A stretch of 64,000 nucleotides of DNA from Puccinia triticina (GCF_026914185.1 NC_070575.1:1-64000); one strand, 5' to 3'. Shown: positions 21,163-33,232, counted from the first letter of the stretch. Notes: generated by a model from the letters alone, not told the origin. Translations and numbers: made by a program.

Positions 21163-21835
21163 AGTAAGCTGTTCCTTACAGCTATTTCTTCTGTATCGAA
21201 TCTCTATTCCTTATATAAAGTCTCATTCCTCTCAAACTCTGATCCTCTTTTCCTTATACTTCTTGCTAGTGGCGTCCAGGCAGACATCGCTACACAGCTT
21301 TTTCCAGCCAGACCGCCCGAGCGTCCCTCAAACGTCTAGGACGGATCAAACTAGACGTAACTCAGCGCCTCCAGACAACGGAGTGGCGGACCTGTTCGAC
21401 AGCCTGTTTCGTCGTACAGGAAATACAGCCAATAATTGTCCAGCTGCGACAGGTGCTACAGCCAGTACTAGCCCAGCCGTTCCAAATCGAGCGAATCAGG
21501 CCGGCACATCCTCTGCCACGCTCATAGACCCGGCTCTAGCTAGTCCAAACATCAACTCAGCAATCAATCCGGCGTTATCCGGCCCCACTCGTAGGACTCA
21601 CCCAGTAGTAGGCCGTCTGATCGCAGATATTAGGTCGAGAGAGTCTGTGGCGAGCGAAGGAGCGTCAACAGTTGATATCCAACAACGTTTGACTAGACCG
21701 GGACCGTCTACGATTGGAGTGGAACGGATCCTGACTGGAGACAATAGAGCCGAGACCATTACCGGGGATAACAACTCGGTTCGTAGACCAGCCTCAGACT
21801 CTGGCTCTAGTATTGAGATCACAGGTACCGGTTAG
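21163..21835 (+). CDS. Ty3 ORF1: ATG-less ORF with PIP box, start probably made by splicing
   Basis: The frame is open from 21152 to the TAG at 21833 but contains no ATG. A predicted intron, 21164-21269, has the donor GTAAGC, a long pyrimidine tract and the acceptor TTGCTAG. It would join A21163 to T21270 and create ATG GCG in this frame, with G at -3 and +4. The product would be about 189 residues starting MASRQTSLHSFFQPD. QTSLHSFF fits the PCNA-interacting consensus Q-x-x-[ILM]-x-x-F-[FY]. The rest is Ser/Thr/Pro-rich, likely disordered, with no known domain. Two TAG codons (21833-21838) separate it from the gag-pol ATG at 21851, in the same frame. The splice and PIP role are inference; non-AUG initiation is the alternative. 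Confidence 0.55.
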
Positions 21836-21850
21836 TAGTCCGTATTTGTC

Positions 21851-24800
21851 ATGACTCCTCCTAAGAAAACAGAACCTAAAATTGGTTCCCAATCTTCATC
21901 CACTAGGTCAGCAAAACCGCCGCTCGTTCCCCCTGGGGAATTTAAGCGCGGAGGAAATAAGACTAAACTTCAACCCGACGACAGCAATACTCCTGCAATC
22001 TCACCTGAATTTCAGGAGGGGATACTTGGAGGCGCAGGCGGGGAACAATCAAGAGGCGATGGCTCTCTTGTTGGATCAGGCGGTGGCGAGTCACAGCAGC
22101 CTCGAGAGGCTGATCGGCAGGGATCGTTTGTTGTCCATAGCGGAGGGATGGAACCCGCACACACTTCGACGTCCCCGCGCTCAACACCAGCCGCCAAACC
22201 GTCGCACAGCCAATCAACCCCGAGATCAACATCGGCACCAGGAGTACGAGCGACCGGCGGCGAATCAGCAGTGAACGCAAGCGGCGGCTCAAGAACCGGA
22301 GGAGCAAGGGCAGCCTGGTCGGAACAGAAGGATGCGGCAAAGCTCGAACTTCAGGCAATCGATTTACGACGAGGTCTTCCGAGTGGGCCGAACCCTCCAA
22401 GGGAGCTACCAGTCAATCGAGCAATCCAGATCGCGAAACCAAGGGAACTGGAACCGCTAACGCTAGCAGATGCCAGCAGACTTTTGAGCAAAATGTTCAG
22501 CGAGATCAAACAGGTAGTGGATGGTAATAGCAAACAAGCTATGTGTTGTACTGAGTCTTTCCGTGCGGCTCTTTCGAAGTATATGCAGAAGGACCTTACT
22601 ACCCCTATGGCGAACAACTTTCATTTAATCAAAGATGTGCTGAATGAAAACTTTAAATCGGTTAAATTCTCATTGAACGGACTTTCCTCTATTTGTACTA
22701 ACTTGCCTACCTCAGTTGGTAATATTAAGAAAGATATTGATCATTTAAATGATAAGTTGGTAAAATTGCAATTGCCTTCAAAGTTGGAGTCCCCAGTCAA
22801 TCAAGATGAGATTGCAGCTTTAGAAAGCAGATTAAGAGAGTGCATACAAACCTCCTGCAATCTGTCTACGGCGAAAATTGTGAGCATGGACCATAGTGAC
22901 CCCAAACTGATAAGCGAGGTGCAGGAGCTCAGCGCTCGAGTATTTCAGCTTGAGCAAAAGCTGTCCCAGCGAGTGGATCAGCAAAAGAGGAATACAGAAG
23001 CTGTTAATCCGGACATGATTGCAAAAGAGCTAGCCAATCAGTTGCAAGATTGGTTCGCAACTCTAGAGCTAAAACTGATCGGTGAGATCCGCAAATTGCG
23101 CACCTCTTCGGGTGAGTCACAAGCCAGCGGAGAAGTAGAGCAAAAGCTGGAGGAGCATAGCGAGAATCAAAGACTGGACTTTCTCAATCCTAACGACAAA
23201 ATAGACCGTATGATGAGCCAATACCGAGCCGAAGGAGCCAGATTAAGGGAAGAGATTGCTGGGTTATCCGCAACGGTTCATACCCTTGGAAAGCGGGGAG
23301 AAGACTTTCCTCAAGCACCTCCACATAATTCTCCAGCCCATAGCCAGCGCACTGACTTCCCCCTCGGAGCAGGAGGCGCGGATTATGAGCTAAAAAAGCG
23401 GCTCAATAACGCCATAGCAAAAGCCAATTGGCCGACGTTCTCCAGCGACGGCGAATATGACCATTTGAAGTTTGTGAACTGGATTGACACGGCTAGGAAA
23501 GATGGCCAGGTTGACGACGAAGTTGTAGTATTGAAGCTTCTCAATATGTTCACAGGTTCAGCGCTTGCTTGGTACGAGACAATGAGGTTGACCAACGAAG
23601 GGCGAAATTGGGCGTTTTGGCGAGCAGAAATCTGTAAGAAGTTCGGCACGTCCGCTTGGAAGAGAAAGAAACAGACCGCATTTGACCTAGACAGATTTAT
23701 ACCGGGCGAGACTGCTCCGTCGCAGTGGGTTACACGTCAGTATCAACGGCTGAAGTGTTTCGCACCTGCAATAGATCAGGAATCTATTAACTTTAAGCTT
23801 CTGAGTCTGATGGACGGCGAAGTGGAGTACGCCGCGAAAAGCGCCATGAAGGGTCCGGAGGCAGACCTCAGTGAGTTTATCAATATCTTGGAGGACATCG
23901 TTGAGAAAACTCGCATTGGGAGGCGGCGAGTTCCGGCCAGAACAGGCGCACAAACAGGTGGGAAACCGTCTAATCACTCCACAGATAAGTCGAAGGAAGC
24001 CCCTGCGGAAATTAAGTGTTACACTTGTAAGCTTACTGGGCACACTTCCCGGACGTGCCCAAAGAATGTCAACGCAGTAGACAAAGACAATTCTCTTACA
24101 GAGGCCGGAAGTGAGCCTGATACTAGTGAGCCAATTATTGGAGCCATCACGGGTAGCTTGGACACTGTTCCAGCGCGTAATAATTTGGTCCGGATGAAAT
24201 GCTGCGATGAAGACTGTTTAGTCCTGCTGGATAGCGGGGCGGTGAGGTCAGTGGTGGGCAAAGATTACTTGGCTAGATTTTGCCCGGGTTGGAAGAACTT
24301 TATCTTACCAATGAAACCAGGTAGGTTCAACAGCGCCTCAGGGACTCTGATTCCCCTGGGGGTGGTCAGTATTAAGCTGTTTATGGATACGATTAAGCTG
24401 GTGATGAGGTTTGTTGTTATGGAAAACATGCCTGCAAAGTATTTTATAGTCGGAAATGACTATTTAGCTAAGTATCAGATCTCGTTGTTGAACAAAGACG
24501 CGCGCCGGTTCACGATAGGGAAGCAAATTTTCAACTTTGATGAGTCCATTAATGCGGTATCAATCCAAGACAACGGTCAGCTGCCTTTTAAGGATGAAGT
24601 TGGCCGTGACGCCAAGATTAACCCTTCCTTGCTGGCTGCGCAGGAAGCGGAGTTACTGCAGGTTTTGGGTGAGTTCAAGGGAGCGTTCGCAACGGCAGAT
24701 CAGCCTTTTGGTGCAATTAGAGGGCACGAGGTGAAAATTACGCTGACAGTGGAAAAGCCATATCCGCCGGCTCTCCGCAAGCCGCCGTACCCGGCGAGTC

Positions 24801-27800
24801 CCAGGAACAGGGAAGCTATAGAGCAGCATATTTCAATGTTAATGAAAATGGGTATTTTACGGAAAGTTGGCTCGAATGAAGGGGTGGACATAACTACCCC
24901 AGTGATTATTGCTTGGAATAATGGCAAGTCCCGGTTGGTAGGGGACTTTCGAGCGCTTAACACGTACACCACGCCAGATCGGTACCCTATGCCGAAGATT
25001 ACGGAGTCGCTGACCAAACTGCACGGAGCCAAGTTTATCACTTGTATGGACGTTTTAAAGGGCTTCCATCAGAACCAAGTGGAAAAAGAAAGCCGTCAGT
25101 TCCTCAGGATTATATCACATATGGGGATTCACGAATACCTTTGCATGCCATTTGGGATAAAGAATGCACCTTCGCATTTTCAACGGATGATGGACTCCGA
25201 GTTCAGGAGGGAACTGAGTGAGATGTGGTTGATCATCTACATTGATGATATTATTATATTCACCGAGACTTGGGAGGATCACGTACAGAAGCTAGGGATA
25301 GTCCTGGGTCGAGTCCAGCGGATGAATATGAAAATCTCACTGACCAAATGTTCCTTTGCGTTTTCGGAGCTCAAGGGGTTAGGGCACATTGTGAACGGGC
25401 TGTCCTTGGCGGTAGATCAAAACCGGGTAGCAGCCGTCTTGCTGAAGCCAATACCGAGTACCATCAAAGAACTCCAGTCCTTTTTGGGTTTTGCAGGGTA
25501 CTATCGGTTGCACATCAAAGATTTTAATCTGATGGCCTCGTGTTTGTACAAGATATGCAGTCCAAATGTTGGCTTTGAAATGACTCAAGAGAGGGTTGAA
25601 GCGTACAAAGCGCTTAGGGTAGCTCTAACTACGGCGCCATTGTTGTTCCATCCAGACCCAAAGAGGCCCTTTAGGCTATATGTGGATGCGTGTATGGAAG
25701 GGTTAGGCGCTGCGCTACACCAGATCCAAATGATCAATGGGCAAGAGATAGAAGGTCCTATATGTTTTATATCGAGACAGCTGAAGGATTCCGAGAAAAA
25801 ATACGGCGCTTCGCAGCTGGAGTGTCTATGCCTGGTGTGGGCGTTGGAAAAGCTCTATTATTACTTAGACGGTTGCGTGTTTGAAGTTATTACAGATTGT
25901 ATAGCGTTGAAATCCTTGCTCAACATGAAGACGCCGAGCCGTCACATGATGAGGTGGCAGATTTCCATACAGGAATGGAGGGGATCTATGACCATAGTGC
26001 ATCGGGACGGCCTCATTCATAAAAATGCGGACGGGCTTTCCAGGTGGGCGTTGCCGAACGACCAGGACAATCCTGCGGCAGATGAGGAGGAGGTTGTGCG
26101 AGAGATACCTATCATGGCAATTACTATCGTTGGCCTAGCGGTTGAATTCTGGGACTCAGTGGAGGCGAGCTATGAGAGCAATAAGAACACAGCCGCCCTG
26201 ATAGCAATCTTGCGCTCGAAACACGCACAACCCGACCTCATTAACCAGCTGGAGGAACCATGGAAGGCGAATTTTCTGGCTGGGCGATTTGTTCTACTGG
26301 ACGGATTGTTGTACCACCGAGCAGCGAACCAATGCGCAATAGTTTTGGTCGACAACGATCATATTAACACTGTGCTGCACGAATGCCATGACAACGTCGC
26401 GGCCGGCCATTTCTCTAAAGAAAGAACCATTGAGCGCCTTCGTGTTCTGGCATGGTGGCCAGGATGGTCCTCTAGGGTGGAGGAGTATTGTGGCAGCTGC
26501 GATAGGTGTCAGAAAGCTAACCGGCCTACAGGAAAGCGGTTTGGACTGTTACAAACCATCAAAGAGCCAAAGGAACGTTGGGAAGTCGTCAATATGGACT
26601 TCGTAACAGCCTTGCCAACGGCCGGTAAGGATAGTTTCAATGCTGTGCTAGTGGTTGTCGACCGGTTTTCCAAAAGGGCTAGGTTCTTGCCCTGTTACAA
26701 GGAAAACACCGCGCTAGATGTTGCCTTGCTGTTTTGGAACTCGATAATCCACGACGTAGGTTGTCCACGAGTGATCATAACTGACCGCGACCCAAAATTC
26801 ACGTCGGAGTTTTGGCAGAGTCTTTTTCAATTGTTAGGTTCAAAGCTGTCCTTCTCAACGGCGTACCACCCTCAAACCGATGGGTTGGCCGAGCGTATGA
26901 TACAGACCTTGGAGGATATGATCAGGCGGTACTGCGCTTTCGGCCTTCAGTTTAAGGACGCGGAGGGCTATACGCATGATTGGGTGTCTCTGTTGCCCGC
27001 TTTGGAATATGCCTACAACTCTAGTATACATTCGACAACAGGAAAAACCCCTTTCGAGCTAGAGAGAGGTTGGATTCTGCACATGCCGAGGGACTTGCTA
27101 CTAAGCAAAACGGTGACCTTGCACCCTTCAGCAGAGCGATTTCAGACTATGATTCTGAAAGCCGAGCAGCATGCGAGCAAGTGCCTGGAGGAAGCTGTGC
27201 AGTATAATAAAGAGAGGTGGGATAAGTCCCATCGTGACCACAACATAAAAGTAGGAGACCGAGTTCTAGTCTCCACGGTCAACTTTCAGAATCTCGGAGG
27301 AAACAAGAAACTTAAAGATGCTTTTGTAGGGCCATTCTTTGTGAAGGCGCTACATGGGCGGAACGCCGTGGAGGTCATTTTGACCGAAGGGTACGACCTC
27401 AAACACCCGACTTTCCCGGTGGGGCTTTTGAAAAAGTACGTCGCGCCCGGCGACCACCGCGAAGAGCCGGTACCAGAAGTCCCGAAGCTGGATTCCACCC
27501 TTTCAGAAGGTCTGATTGCTGCAAAAATCCTAGATGAGAAGTTGACGCGGGCTCAAGGGCAGGACTGCCGCCTATACCTTGTCCGCTTTAAAGGAAAGCC
27601 TGCGGACTATGATAAATGGCTGACGCGTGAGCAAATCCAAGAAGCCGATACTCTCTTGCGAAGGTATCGTGCATCAAAAAGGCACAGTGGAACGACTCAG
27701 ATTCGAGCCGTCCTTTTTTGGGGTGGCGAGTGTCAGCTACCTAACAGCGCCAGCACAGGCGGCGCAGCATCTGACAGAGCCGCGGGCAATCGCGGCTCAT

Positions 27801-27802
27801 AG
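21851..27802 (+). CDS. Ty3/gypsy Gag-Pol polyprotein with chromodomain, intact
   Basis: 1983 codons without interruption. Residues 1-230 are low complexity, with coiled-coil-like segments to about 470. The retrotransposon Gag core is at 517-650 ([21 protein letters not shown]). The zinc knuckle [14 protein letters not shown] follows at about 723, and protease [11 protein letters not shown] near 792. RT spans roughly 1000-1180, with [21 protein letters not shown] and catalytic YIDD at about 1130. RNase H starts near 1274 ([14 protein letters not shown]). Integrase has an HHCC finger (HECHDN...CGSCDRC) near 1510-1545 and the D, D, E residues in NMDF, TDRDPKF and LAERMIQ. After a GPFF motif, a chromodomain lies at about 1887-1937 ([16 protein letters not shown]). 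The ORF ends 72 bases inside the 3' LTR. All catalytic residues are present. The chromodomain is expected to steer integration to marked chromatin. Confidence 0.96.
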   Translation: MTPPKKTEPKIGSQSSSTRSAKPPLVPPGEFKRGGNKTKLQPDDSNTPAISPEFQEGILGGAGGEQSRGDGSLVGSGGGESQQPREADRQGSFVVHSGGMEPAHTSTSPRSTPAAKPSHSQSTPRSTSAPGVRATGGESAVNASGGSRTGGARAAWSEQKDAAKLELQAIDLRRGLPSGPNPPRELPVNRAIQIAKPRELEPLTLADASRLLSKMFSEIKQVVDGNSKQAMCCTESFRAALSKYMQKDLTTPMANNFHLIKDVLNENFKSVKFSLNGLSSICTNLPTSVGNIKKDIDHLNDKLVKLQLPSKLESPVNQDEIAALESRLRECIQTSCNLSTAKIVSMDHSDPKLISEVQELSARVFQLEQKLSQRVDQQKRNTEAVNPDMIAKELANQLQDWFATLELKLIGEIRKLRTSSGESQASGEVEQKLEEHSENQRLDFLNPNDKIDRMMSQYRAEGARLREEIAGLSATVHTLGKRGEDFPQAPPHNSPAHSQRTDFPLGAGGADYELKKRLNNAIAKANWPTFSSDGEYDHLKFVNWIDTARKDGQVDDEVVVLKLLNMFTGSALAWYETMRLTNEGRNWAFWRAEICKKFGTSAWKRKKQTAFDLDRFIPGETAPSQWVTRQYQRLKCFAPAIDQESINFKLLSLMDGEVEYAAKSAMKGPEADLSEFINILEDIVEKTRIGRRRVPARTGAQTGGKPSNHSTDKSKEAPAEIKCYTCKLTGHTSRTCPKNVNAVDKDNSLTEAGSEPDTSEPIIGAITGSLDTVPARNNLVRMKCCDEDCLVLLDSGAVRSVVGKDYLARFCPGWKNFILPMKPGRFNSASGTLIPLGVVSIKLFMDTIKLVMRFVVMENMPAKYFIVGNDYLAKYQISLLNKDARRFTIGKQIFNFDESINAVSIQDNGQLPFKDEVGRDAKINPSLLAAQEAELLQVLGEFKGAFATADQPFGAIRGHEVKITLTVEKPYPPALRKPPYPASPRNREAIEQHISMLMKMGILRKVGSNEGVDITTPVIIAWNNGKSRLVGDFRALNTYTTPDRYPMPKITESLTKLHGAKFITCMDVLKGFHQNQVEKESRQFLRIISHMGIHEYLCMPFGIKNAPSHFQRMMDSEFRRELSEMWLIIYIDDIIIFTETWEDHVQKLGIVLGRVQRMNMKISLTKCSFAFSELKGLGHIVNGLSLAVDQNRVAAVLLKPIPSTIKELQSFLGFAGYYRLHIKDFNLMASCLYKICSPNVGFEMTQERVEAYKALRVALTTAPLLFHPDPKRPFRLYVDACMEGLGAALHQIQMINGQEIEGPICFISRQLKDSEKKYGASQLECLCLVWALEKLYYYLDGCVFEVITDCIALKSLLNMKTPSRHMMRWQISIQEWRGSMTIVHRDGLIHKNADGLSRWALPNDQDNPAADEEEVVREIPIMAITIVGLAVEFWDSVEASYESNKNTAALIAILRSKHAQPDLINQLEEPWKANFLAGRFVLLDGLLYHRAANQCAIVLVDNDHINTVLHECHDNVAAGHFSKERTIERLRVLAWWPGWSSRVEEYCGSCDRCQKANRPTGKRFGLLQTIKEPKERWEVVNMDFVTALPTAGKDSFNAVLVVVDRFSKRARFLPCYKENTALDVALLFWNSIIHDVGCPRVIITDRDPKFTSEFWQSLFQLLGSKLSFSTAYHPQTDGLAERMIQTLEDMIRRYCAFGLQFKDAEGYTHDWVSLLPALEYAYNSSIHSTTGKTPFELERGWILHMPRDLLLSKTVTLHPSAERFQTMILKAEQHASKCLEEAVQYNKERWDKSHRDHNIKVGDRVLVSTVNFQNLGGNKKLKDAFVGPFFVKALHGRNAVEVILTEGYDLKHPTFPVGLLKKYVAPGDHREEPVPEVPKLDSTLSEGLIAAKILDEKLTRAQGQDCRLYLVRFKGKPADYDKWLTREQIQEADTLLRRYRASKRHSGTTQIRAVLFWGGECQLPNSASTGGAASDRAAGNRGS

Positions 27803-28266
27803 AGACCTTTCACTAGGTGATATGTATGTGGATCACCACTGCGCAACCACAGCAGGTGATCGACAGATCTACGTAGTATAAGTAATGAGGAATCCTCCGA
27901 GTGCGGAGATTCCTCAGATTTAGATATACCACGCCCGCCGAGATTGTAGTCTTCGAAACCGTTCGAACACTGCGATTGGGGCTATTATCCATCTCGTTTC
28001 CTTTCATATTCATTCGACTTCAACTCCGCCGCTCGACCTCGCCGATACCGGGTAAGTCGAGCTCTCCCTTTTCTCTCTTCCTTCACTAGTTCCTCGGGAG
28101 TCTATCGAGACTCCGGTTGACAGGTAGTCAACAGCCCCTCCATAGGGAGGCGTGGTTTCAGTCCTCGCGCAGAGTTGGTCGAGTTGAGATCCGACGTGAG
28201 CGTCGTGACTGCTGTTTTCAGCTGAGTTTATTCAGAGCGTTGTCACTTAAGAGACACGCCCTGACA
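27731..28266 (+). repeat. 3' LTR of the Ty3 element
   Basis: This is the downstream copy of the 536-bp LTR, starting TGTCAGCTACC and ending CCCTGACA, followed by TSD GAAAG. Its first 72 bases encode the C-terminus of Gag-Pol. The sequence TTTTTTGGGGTGGCGAG just before it is the only purine-rich candidate for a PPT. Confidence 0.95.
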
Positions 28267-28271
28267 GAAAG

Positions 28272-29251
28272 AAGCATGACCGTGAATAAAAGACAGACCA
28301 CATAGAAAGGGGGCAACATAAGTGTTGGATAGCTTTGATCTGAAAACAAGCCCATAGAGGAGGATAAAGTAGGTGGAATGGAGGGAGAAGGGAAAGTGAA
28401 GGGGTTTTAGGGATGAGTGGAAAGACAGAAATCCAACACTCTCTATGGGTACCATTGGATGCATCCCCATGATGCCCCATGGGCATCAGAGCATCCATGG
28501 GGTTTCCCTCACCACGTGGGAAAGTGGTTCATTTCATTTAATCAAGTTGCGCGGTCCTAAAGCTTTTAGATGACATTCATTCCGCTGTAGTATACAGAAA
28601 TGTGTAAAATCAAATTTCTTTCTAATACATATAATTTCCCATAATAGGCCTCAAGATAACACCAAATGGACCCCAGGAATGGATTCTACGGCCAATCTCA
28701 CCCTTAGTCACCACTGGAGGCGTCACCGGAGCCCTGCTGGATTGGAAGTTACACCTCTTTGGACCCCACTAAACACCTATCACACGTTCAACACACCCAG
28801 CCACCAGCCTGTCATTATCCTAAGTCAAGGATCACAGCATTATGCTTAAACATATCACAGGATACAAACATACATCTCCCTGTCAGACTACATTCATTAC
28901 ATAGTGTCAAGCTTTTCCTTATTTCCATACTATGACATCATCTTACACTGCGTCTGCAGCCTCAGACTTCCTACTGCTACCAGCTAAAATGCCTCATACC
29001 TCCTGTTTAGTCTAGCTGAAACCCTAACCCAGGAGACCCCTAAAATATTTCACATTTTTCTATAACAGGAGCTCCTCCTCCACCCAGTTCTCTTCTCCTC
29101 AGTTCCTGCCACCAGCGCACCTTCCGAGCAAGTATTTTTTGCTATCTGAGGAAATTATTGGTCCTAAGCACGGCAGTCTTAGTTCTCAGTCAGCAGAAAG
29201 TCACATTTGTCTCAAAGAGTGGTACATTGGACCCCATCCCTTATGACCATA
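28272..29251. other. Noncoding
   Basis: No ORF with recognisable homology. A short palindrome, TGATGCCCCATGGGCATCA, lies at about 28470-28490. 28600-29250 is CA/CT-rich with no supported feature. Confidence 0.5.
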
Positions 29252-29399
29252 TACAACAACGGGTTTACTTTGCGCACAGAGGGAAACTCGTTGCGCACGG
29301 GAATTTCTGTTGACTCGACGTCACGTGACGTCGGGCCCCCCTCCATGCGCGCCCCCAGCTCCCCTCAAAAAACTATCCGCACACGGGGGTGCCGTGCGG

Positions 29400-30431
29400 T
29401 GTGGTGCTCCATTCCAAACCATAAGTAGTATTTTATTGCTTTTCTTTACATATATTCATCATTACATTGCCCATCTTCTTATAACCCTTCACAAATACCT
29501 CATCATTATTGCATATTCAGATTCTACGCCAAATTTCACCTATAGTCACTCATACATAGTACCCCTTTATCTTTAATGGTTCAATAGTTATAAAGGATAT
29601 AAGATTTACAGAAAACCTACAGTCTTCATTGGTTACAACACTCATTTCATTAGTAACTGACTTAAATCATTACAGTACTTTCCTCTTACAGTCACTTTCT
29701 CACATATTAAACCCTTTACAGACATTACTCATTATGTACTATCCCTATTTGCACACATTGCATCATTGGATCTGTGCTCACCTCCTTTAGTAGTGCTCAT
29801 CATTACAAGCTGTTACTATGTTCACATCACCTTCCCCATTTGTACAGTCTTTCTTCCCATAGCCAGAATTCCCATGTCTGTGCTCATCCTTGTACCCCCC
29901 TGTGGTTTCTTTCACTTATAAACTCCCCTCAGCTGCTGTACTTCCCCCTCATGCTGGTTTGTTTTGGATTATCCCCCCCCCATAGTATAACTCTCATCAC
30001 TTGCACACTTTGCTCTTACCCTTCTCCTCAGATTGTACTCTTTACTAGACTATCATCACTTGCATATCTTTGCTATCACCGCCCATCTTGAACTCAGAAT
30101 TGAACCCCATTACATACTTTGCTCTCAACCTCTCATCCTTTGCACATTTTGCTCACAACCCTCATTTCCACTCACCTCATCCTCAAGCTTGTGGTATTCC
30201 AACTAGACATTGATTGATATACATAAACTCCTTATTCTAGACCTCACTAAGGATTAGTAGAACTCAAGCCACACCCTTTTCTTTCTTCTTTTTCTTAGTG
30301 TAACTCTCACCAACTCCAGCATTAGATAGGAGGGCAGCCTCAACAGTACCCTTAGCTTCAACCTACATTATTACTAGTGTAGTTGTCTATTTCCCCTCCA
30401 AGCTCTTTTCTGTTTGTTCAGTAGTTCCACA
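29400..30431. mobile_element. Solo-LTR-like insert within element B, TSD GCGG
   Basis: The sibling element at 48813 reads GTGCGGTGACAGG continuously; here it is split. The inserted 1032 bp begin TGTGGTGCTCC and end AGTTCCACA (TG...CA, inverted TGTGG ends), with GCGG on both sides (29396-29399 and 30432-30435). The interior is strongly pyrimidine-rich (29700-30180). A matching TGTGGTGCTCCATTGG fragment occurs at about 44512. Orientation is not determined. Confidence 0.55.
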
Positions 30432-31615
30432 GCGGTGACAGGTGGCTGGGGTGAAGCACTCCGGCCACCCGGAGGAAACAATCCCCTTGATGACCGGCAC
30501 AGACCGGTCATCAAGAGGGTATATCACATCCCTCGCGATGACCGGCATTCCGGTCATCAAGAGGACACATCCCCCTCAATGACCGGTACAGACCGGTCAT
30601 CAGGAGGCTACATCCCTCTTGATGACCGGTACAGACCAGTCATTGGGAGGCTACGATCCTCTCGATGACCGGAATAGAACGGTCATTGGGAGGCTACATC
30701 CCTCTCAATGGAGGCTACATCCCTCTCAATGACCAGAATAGACCGGTCATAGAGAAGCTACATCCCTCTCAATGACCAGAATAGACCGGTCATTGGGAGG
30801 CTAAATCCCTCTCAATGACCGGCATAGACCGGTCACCAAGAGGCTACATCCCTCTCAATGACCGGAATAGACCAGTCATCAGGAGGTTACATCCCTCCCA
30901 ATGGATGACCGGAGTAGACCGGTCATCGAGAGGTCACATCCCTCTCGATGACCGGTCTATGCCAGTCTTGAGAGGGATGTGTTCTCTTGATGACCGGAAT
31001 GCCGGTCATGGAGAGAGATGTGTTCTCTCGATGACCGGAATGCCGCTCATTGAGAGAGATGTGTTCTCTCGATGACCAGAATGCCGGTCATTGAGAGAGA
31101 TGTATCCTCTCGGTGACCGGTCTACTCCGGTCATTGGGAGGGATGTAACCTCCTGATGACTGGTCTATTCCGGTCATCGAGAGGGATGTAGCCTCTTGAT
31201 GACCGGTCTATGCCAGTCATTGAGAGGGACGTAGCCTCCCAATGACTGGTCTATGCCGGTTCACAAGAGGGATGTAGCCTCCTGATGACCGGTCTGTACC
31301 GGTCATTGAGGGGGATGTGTCCTCTTGATGACCGGAATGCCGGTCATCGCGAGGGATGTGATATACCCTCTTGATGACCGGTCTGTGCCGGTCATCGAGG
31401 GGATTGTTTCCTCCGGGTGGCCGGAGTGCTTCACCCCAGCCACCTGTCACCGCTGTGGAACTACTGAACAAACAGAAAAGAGCTTGGAGGGGAAATAGAC
31501 AACTACACTAGTAATAATGTAGGTTGAAGCTAAGGGTACTGTTGAGGCTGCCCTCCTATCTAATGCTGGAGTTGGTGAGAGTTACACTAAGAAAAAGAAG
31601 AAAGAAAAGGGTGTG
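30270..31615. repeat. 1.35-kb palindrome made of TGACCGGTCA satellite and flank
   Basis: The sequence from 30270 rightwards and the complement from 31615 leftwards are nearly the same for about 670 bp (symmetry point near 30942), from CACACCCTTTTCTTTC through GTTCAGTAGTTCCACAG and the satellite. The arms differ at scattered bases and small indels. The left arm includes the inner 160 bp of the solo LTR, so the palindrome arose after that insertion. More satellite continues at 31617-31945. Confidence 0.88.
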
Positions 31616-32135
31616 ACCAGTCTATTCCGGTCATCGAGAGGATTTTAGCTTCCCGATGACCGGTCCGTACCGATCATCAAGAGGGATGTGTCTTCTCAAT
31701 GACCGGAATGCCGGTCATCAAGAGAGATGTGATATACCCCCTCGATGACCGGTCTGTGCCGGTCATTGGGAGGGATGTAACCTCCCAATTACCAGTCTAT
31801 TCCGGTCATTGAGAGGGATGTAGCCTCTCAATGACCGGTCTGTACCGGTCATCGAGAGGATTGTAGCCTCCCGATGACCGGTCTATTCCGGTCATTGAGA
31901 GGGATGTAGTCTCTCAATGACCAGTCTCTGCCGGTCATCGAGGGTTTTGTTTCCTCCGGATGGCCGGAGTGTCTCAACCCGGCCACCTGGCACCGCACGG
32001 CTCCCCTGTGTGTGGATAGCTTTTTGAGGGGAGCTTGTGGCGCGCACGGAGGGGAACGTCACGTGACGTTGAGTCAACAGAAATTCCCGTGCACAACAAG
32101 TTTCCCTCCGTGCACGAAGTAAACCCGTACAACAA

Positions 32136-32409
32136 AATGAATTTGAATATAATTAGTTTTTAATATCTTTTTTTCCTCCATTTCCTACAATGAAATACAT
32201 GCAGGCTTGTAAGAAATGAAACACAAACTTTTTTTTCCCTCTTTGGGGTTCACAAGTTGAAGATGCAATCAGAAGTCGGTGCCTGTTGGGTATGCCCGGC
32301 GGGTAGGGTAATTTACCTGACCAAGCAGCTAACCCTAATTTCTTGTCAAAATACCTCCCGCGCCCCGCCCGACCTGACTTATCACAAGTCCCTTACTTGA
32401 GAGGGCACT
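32136..32409. other. Noncoding spacer
   Basis: AT-rich to 32270, then a GC-rich stretch with CCCGCGCCCCGCCCGACCTG. An AAGTCCCTTACTTGAGAGGG foldback end at about 32388 pairs loosely with CTGAAGGAGGGACC at 32457, another AAGTCCCTCC-family copy overlapping repeat R. Confidence 0.4.
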
Positions 32410-33055
32410 GGTACAGCCTGGGCTGGTGCAAAGCGCCCTCGCGCGAAGCGCGACCTCTGAAGGAGGGACCTGCAGGTAAAGCCAAGAATTTGGCTTGAGA
32501 GCTTTCAGTGTTCTGGTGGGAGTTTTTTCCCACTCCCCTTTCAGGGGTCTTCTCCTTGTGTATTCCTATCGCCTGTGGTGCCAGATTAAAGGCCTGAATT
32601 TTCTCTTTCTTTTGGTGTCAATCACCACCTTTTCCCCCCTCACAAACTCCTTCCATCCCCCTTTGAAGTTTGTGATTTTTTTGTGTTCGGCCAGAAGTGT
32701 GTATGCAAATTCCAAGAAGATCCATTTGGACTCAATTTAAATACAGAACTCCATCATCCATCCACCTTGACTGCTGAGCAAGGGCAACACTCTCCTTCAA
32801 GTGTAGATATCACAAAAGTGACACTACATTGAAGCTGAGATGCTCAGCTATCCCATGTACTTCAGCTTGCTGACTCACAATGAGTGCGCACTGTGTAATG
32901 TAAATTTGATTCAAAAAGTTGGCCAAAAGCCACAAATTTCCTGAAGCTCTCACGCAGAAAAAAGCTGATAACTCATAAGCCTCCCATTGGGAATGGGAGA
33001 TGCTTCGCATCGGGGTGCTCCGCACCCCCAGTCCCGGGAGGCTTAGTTAAGTCAG
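32410..33055 (+). repeat. Dispersed repeat R, copy 2
   Basis: This is the shorter partner of 7011-7866, with the same first and last 20 bases and the same order of internal blocks, but without the 70-bp tandem duplication. It includes GCGCGAAGCGCG at 32441. No ORF is shared by the two copies, so it looks noncoding and non-autonomous. Confidence 0.75.
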
Positions 33056-33232
33056 CGCCCCACCGGGTCGGATAGTCGGGTATACCCGACTAGGCTGCAG
33101 TCGGGGCCCAGCCATACCGCCAAGCACCCCAACCAAACTGATCAAGCCCTCCCCAATGTGTCGGCAAGGTCGGGCCAGGCGAGAGCCGGTCACGGAGAGA
33201 TGTGACAACAAATCACATAAGTTACAAACTTA

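Larger units (their letters stand above)
20265..28266 (+). mobile_element. Full-length Ty3/gypsy chromovirus, TSD GAAAG
   Basis: LTRs of 536 bp at 20265-20800 and 27731-28266 differ at four positions I could see, with no indels. GAAAG is duplicated at 20260-20264 and 28267-28271. The interior holds a leader, a 5' ORF (ORF1), and an uninterrupted gag-pol ORF with PR-RT-RNase H-IN-chromodomain order, typical of fungal chromoviruses. It is the only apparently intact autonomous element in the window and may be active. Confidence 0.97.
29260..32127. mobile_element. Element B: GCGCAC-type inverted-repeat DNA element, TSD TACAACAA
   Basis: The left end CGGGTTTACTTTGCGCACAG and the right end GTAAACCCG are inverted repeats of about 140-150 bp containing several GCGCAC copies and TCACGTGACG. 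An 8-bp duplication, TACAACAA, at 29252-29259 and 32128-32135 defines the insertion. Inside are a solo-LTR-like insert (29400-30431), a 1.35-kb palindrome (30270-31615) and TGACCGGTCA satellite. No transposase gene is seen. An 8-bp TSD is shared by hAT, P and KDZ transposons, so the superfamily is open. Confidence 0.85.

Noticed and set aside
30414..31471. Mirror-image ORFs (85 codons each) with DDRHRPVI repeats
   Set aside because: Identical because of the palindrome; satellite translation only.
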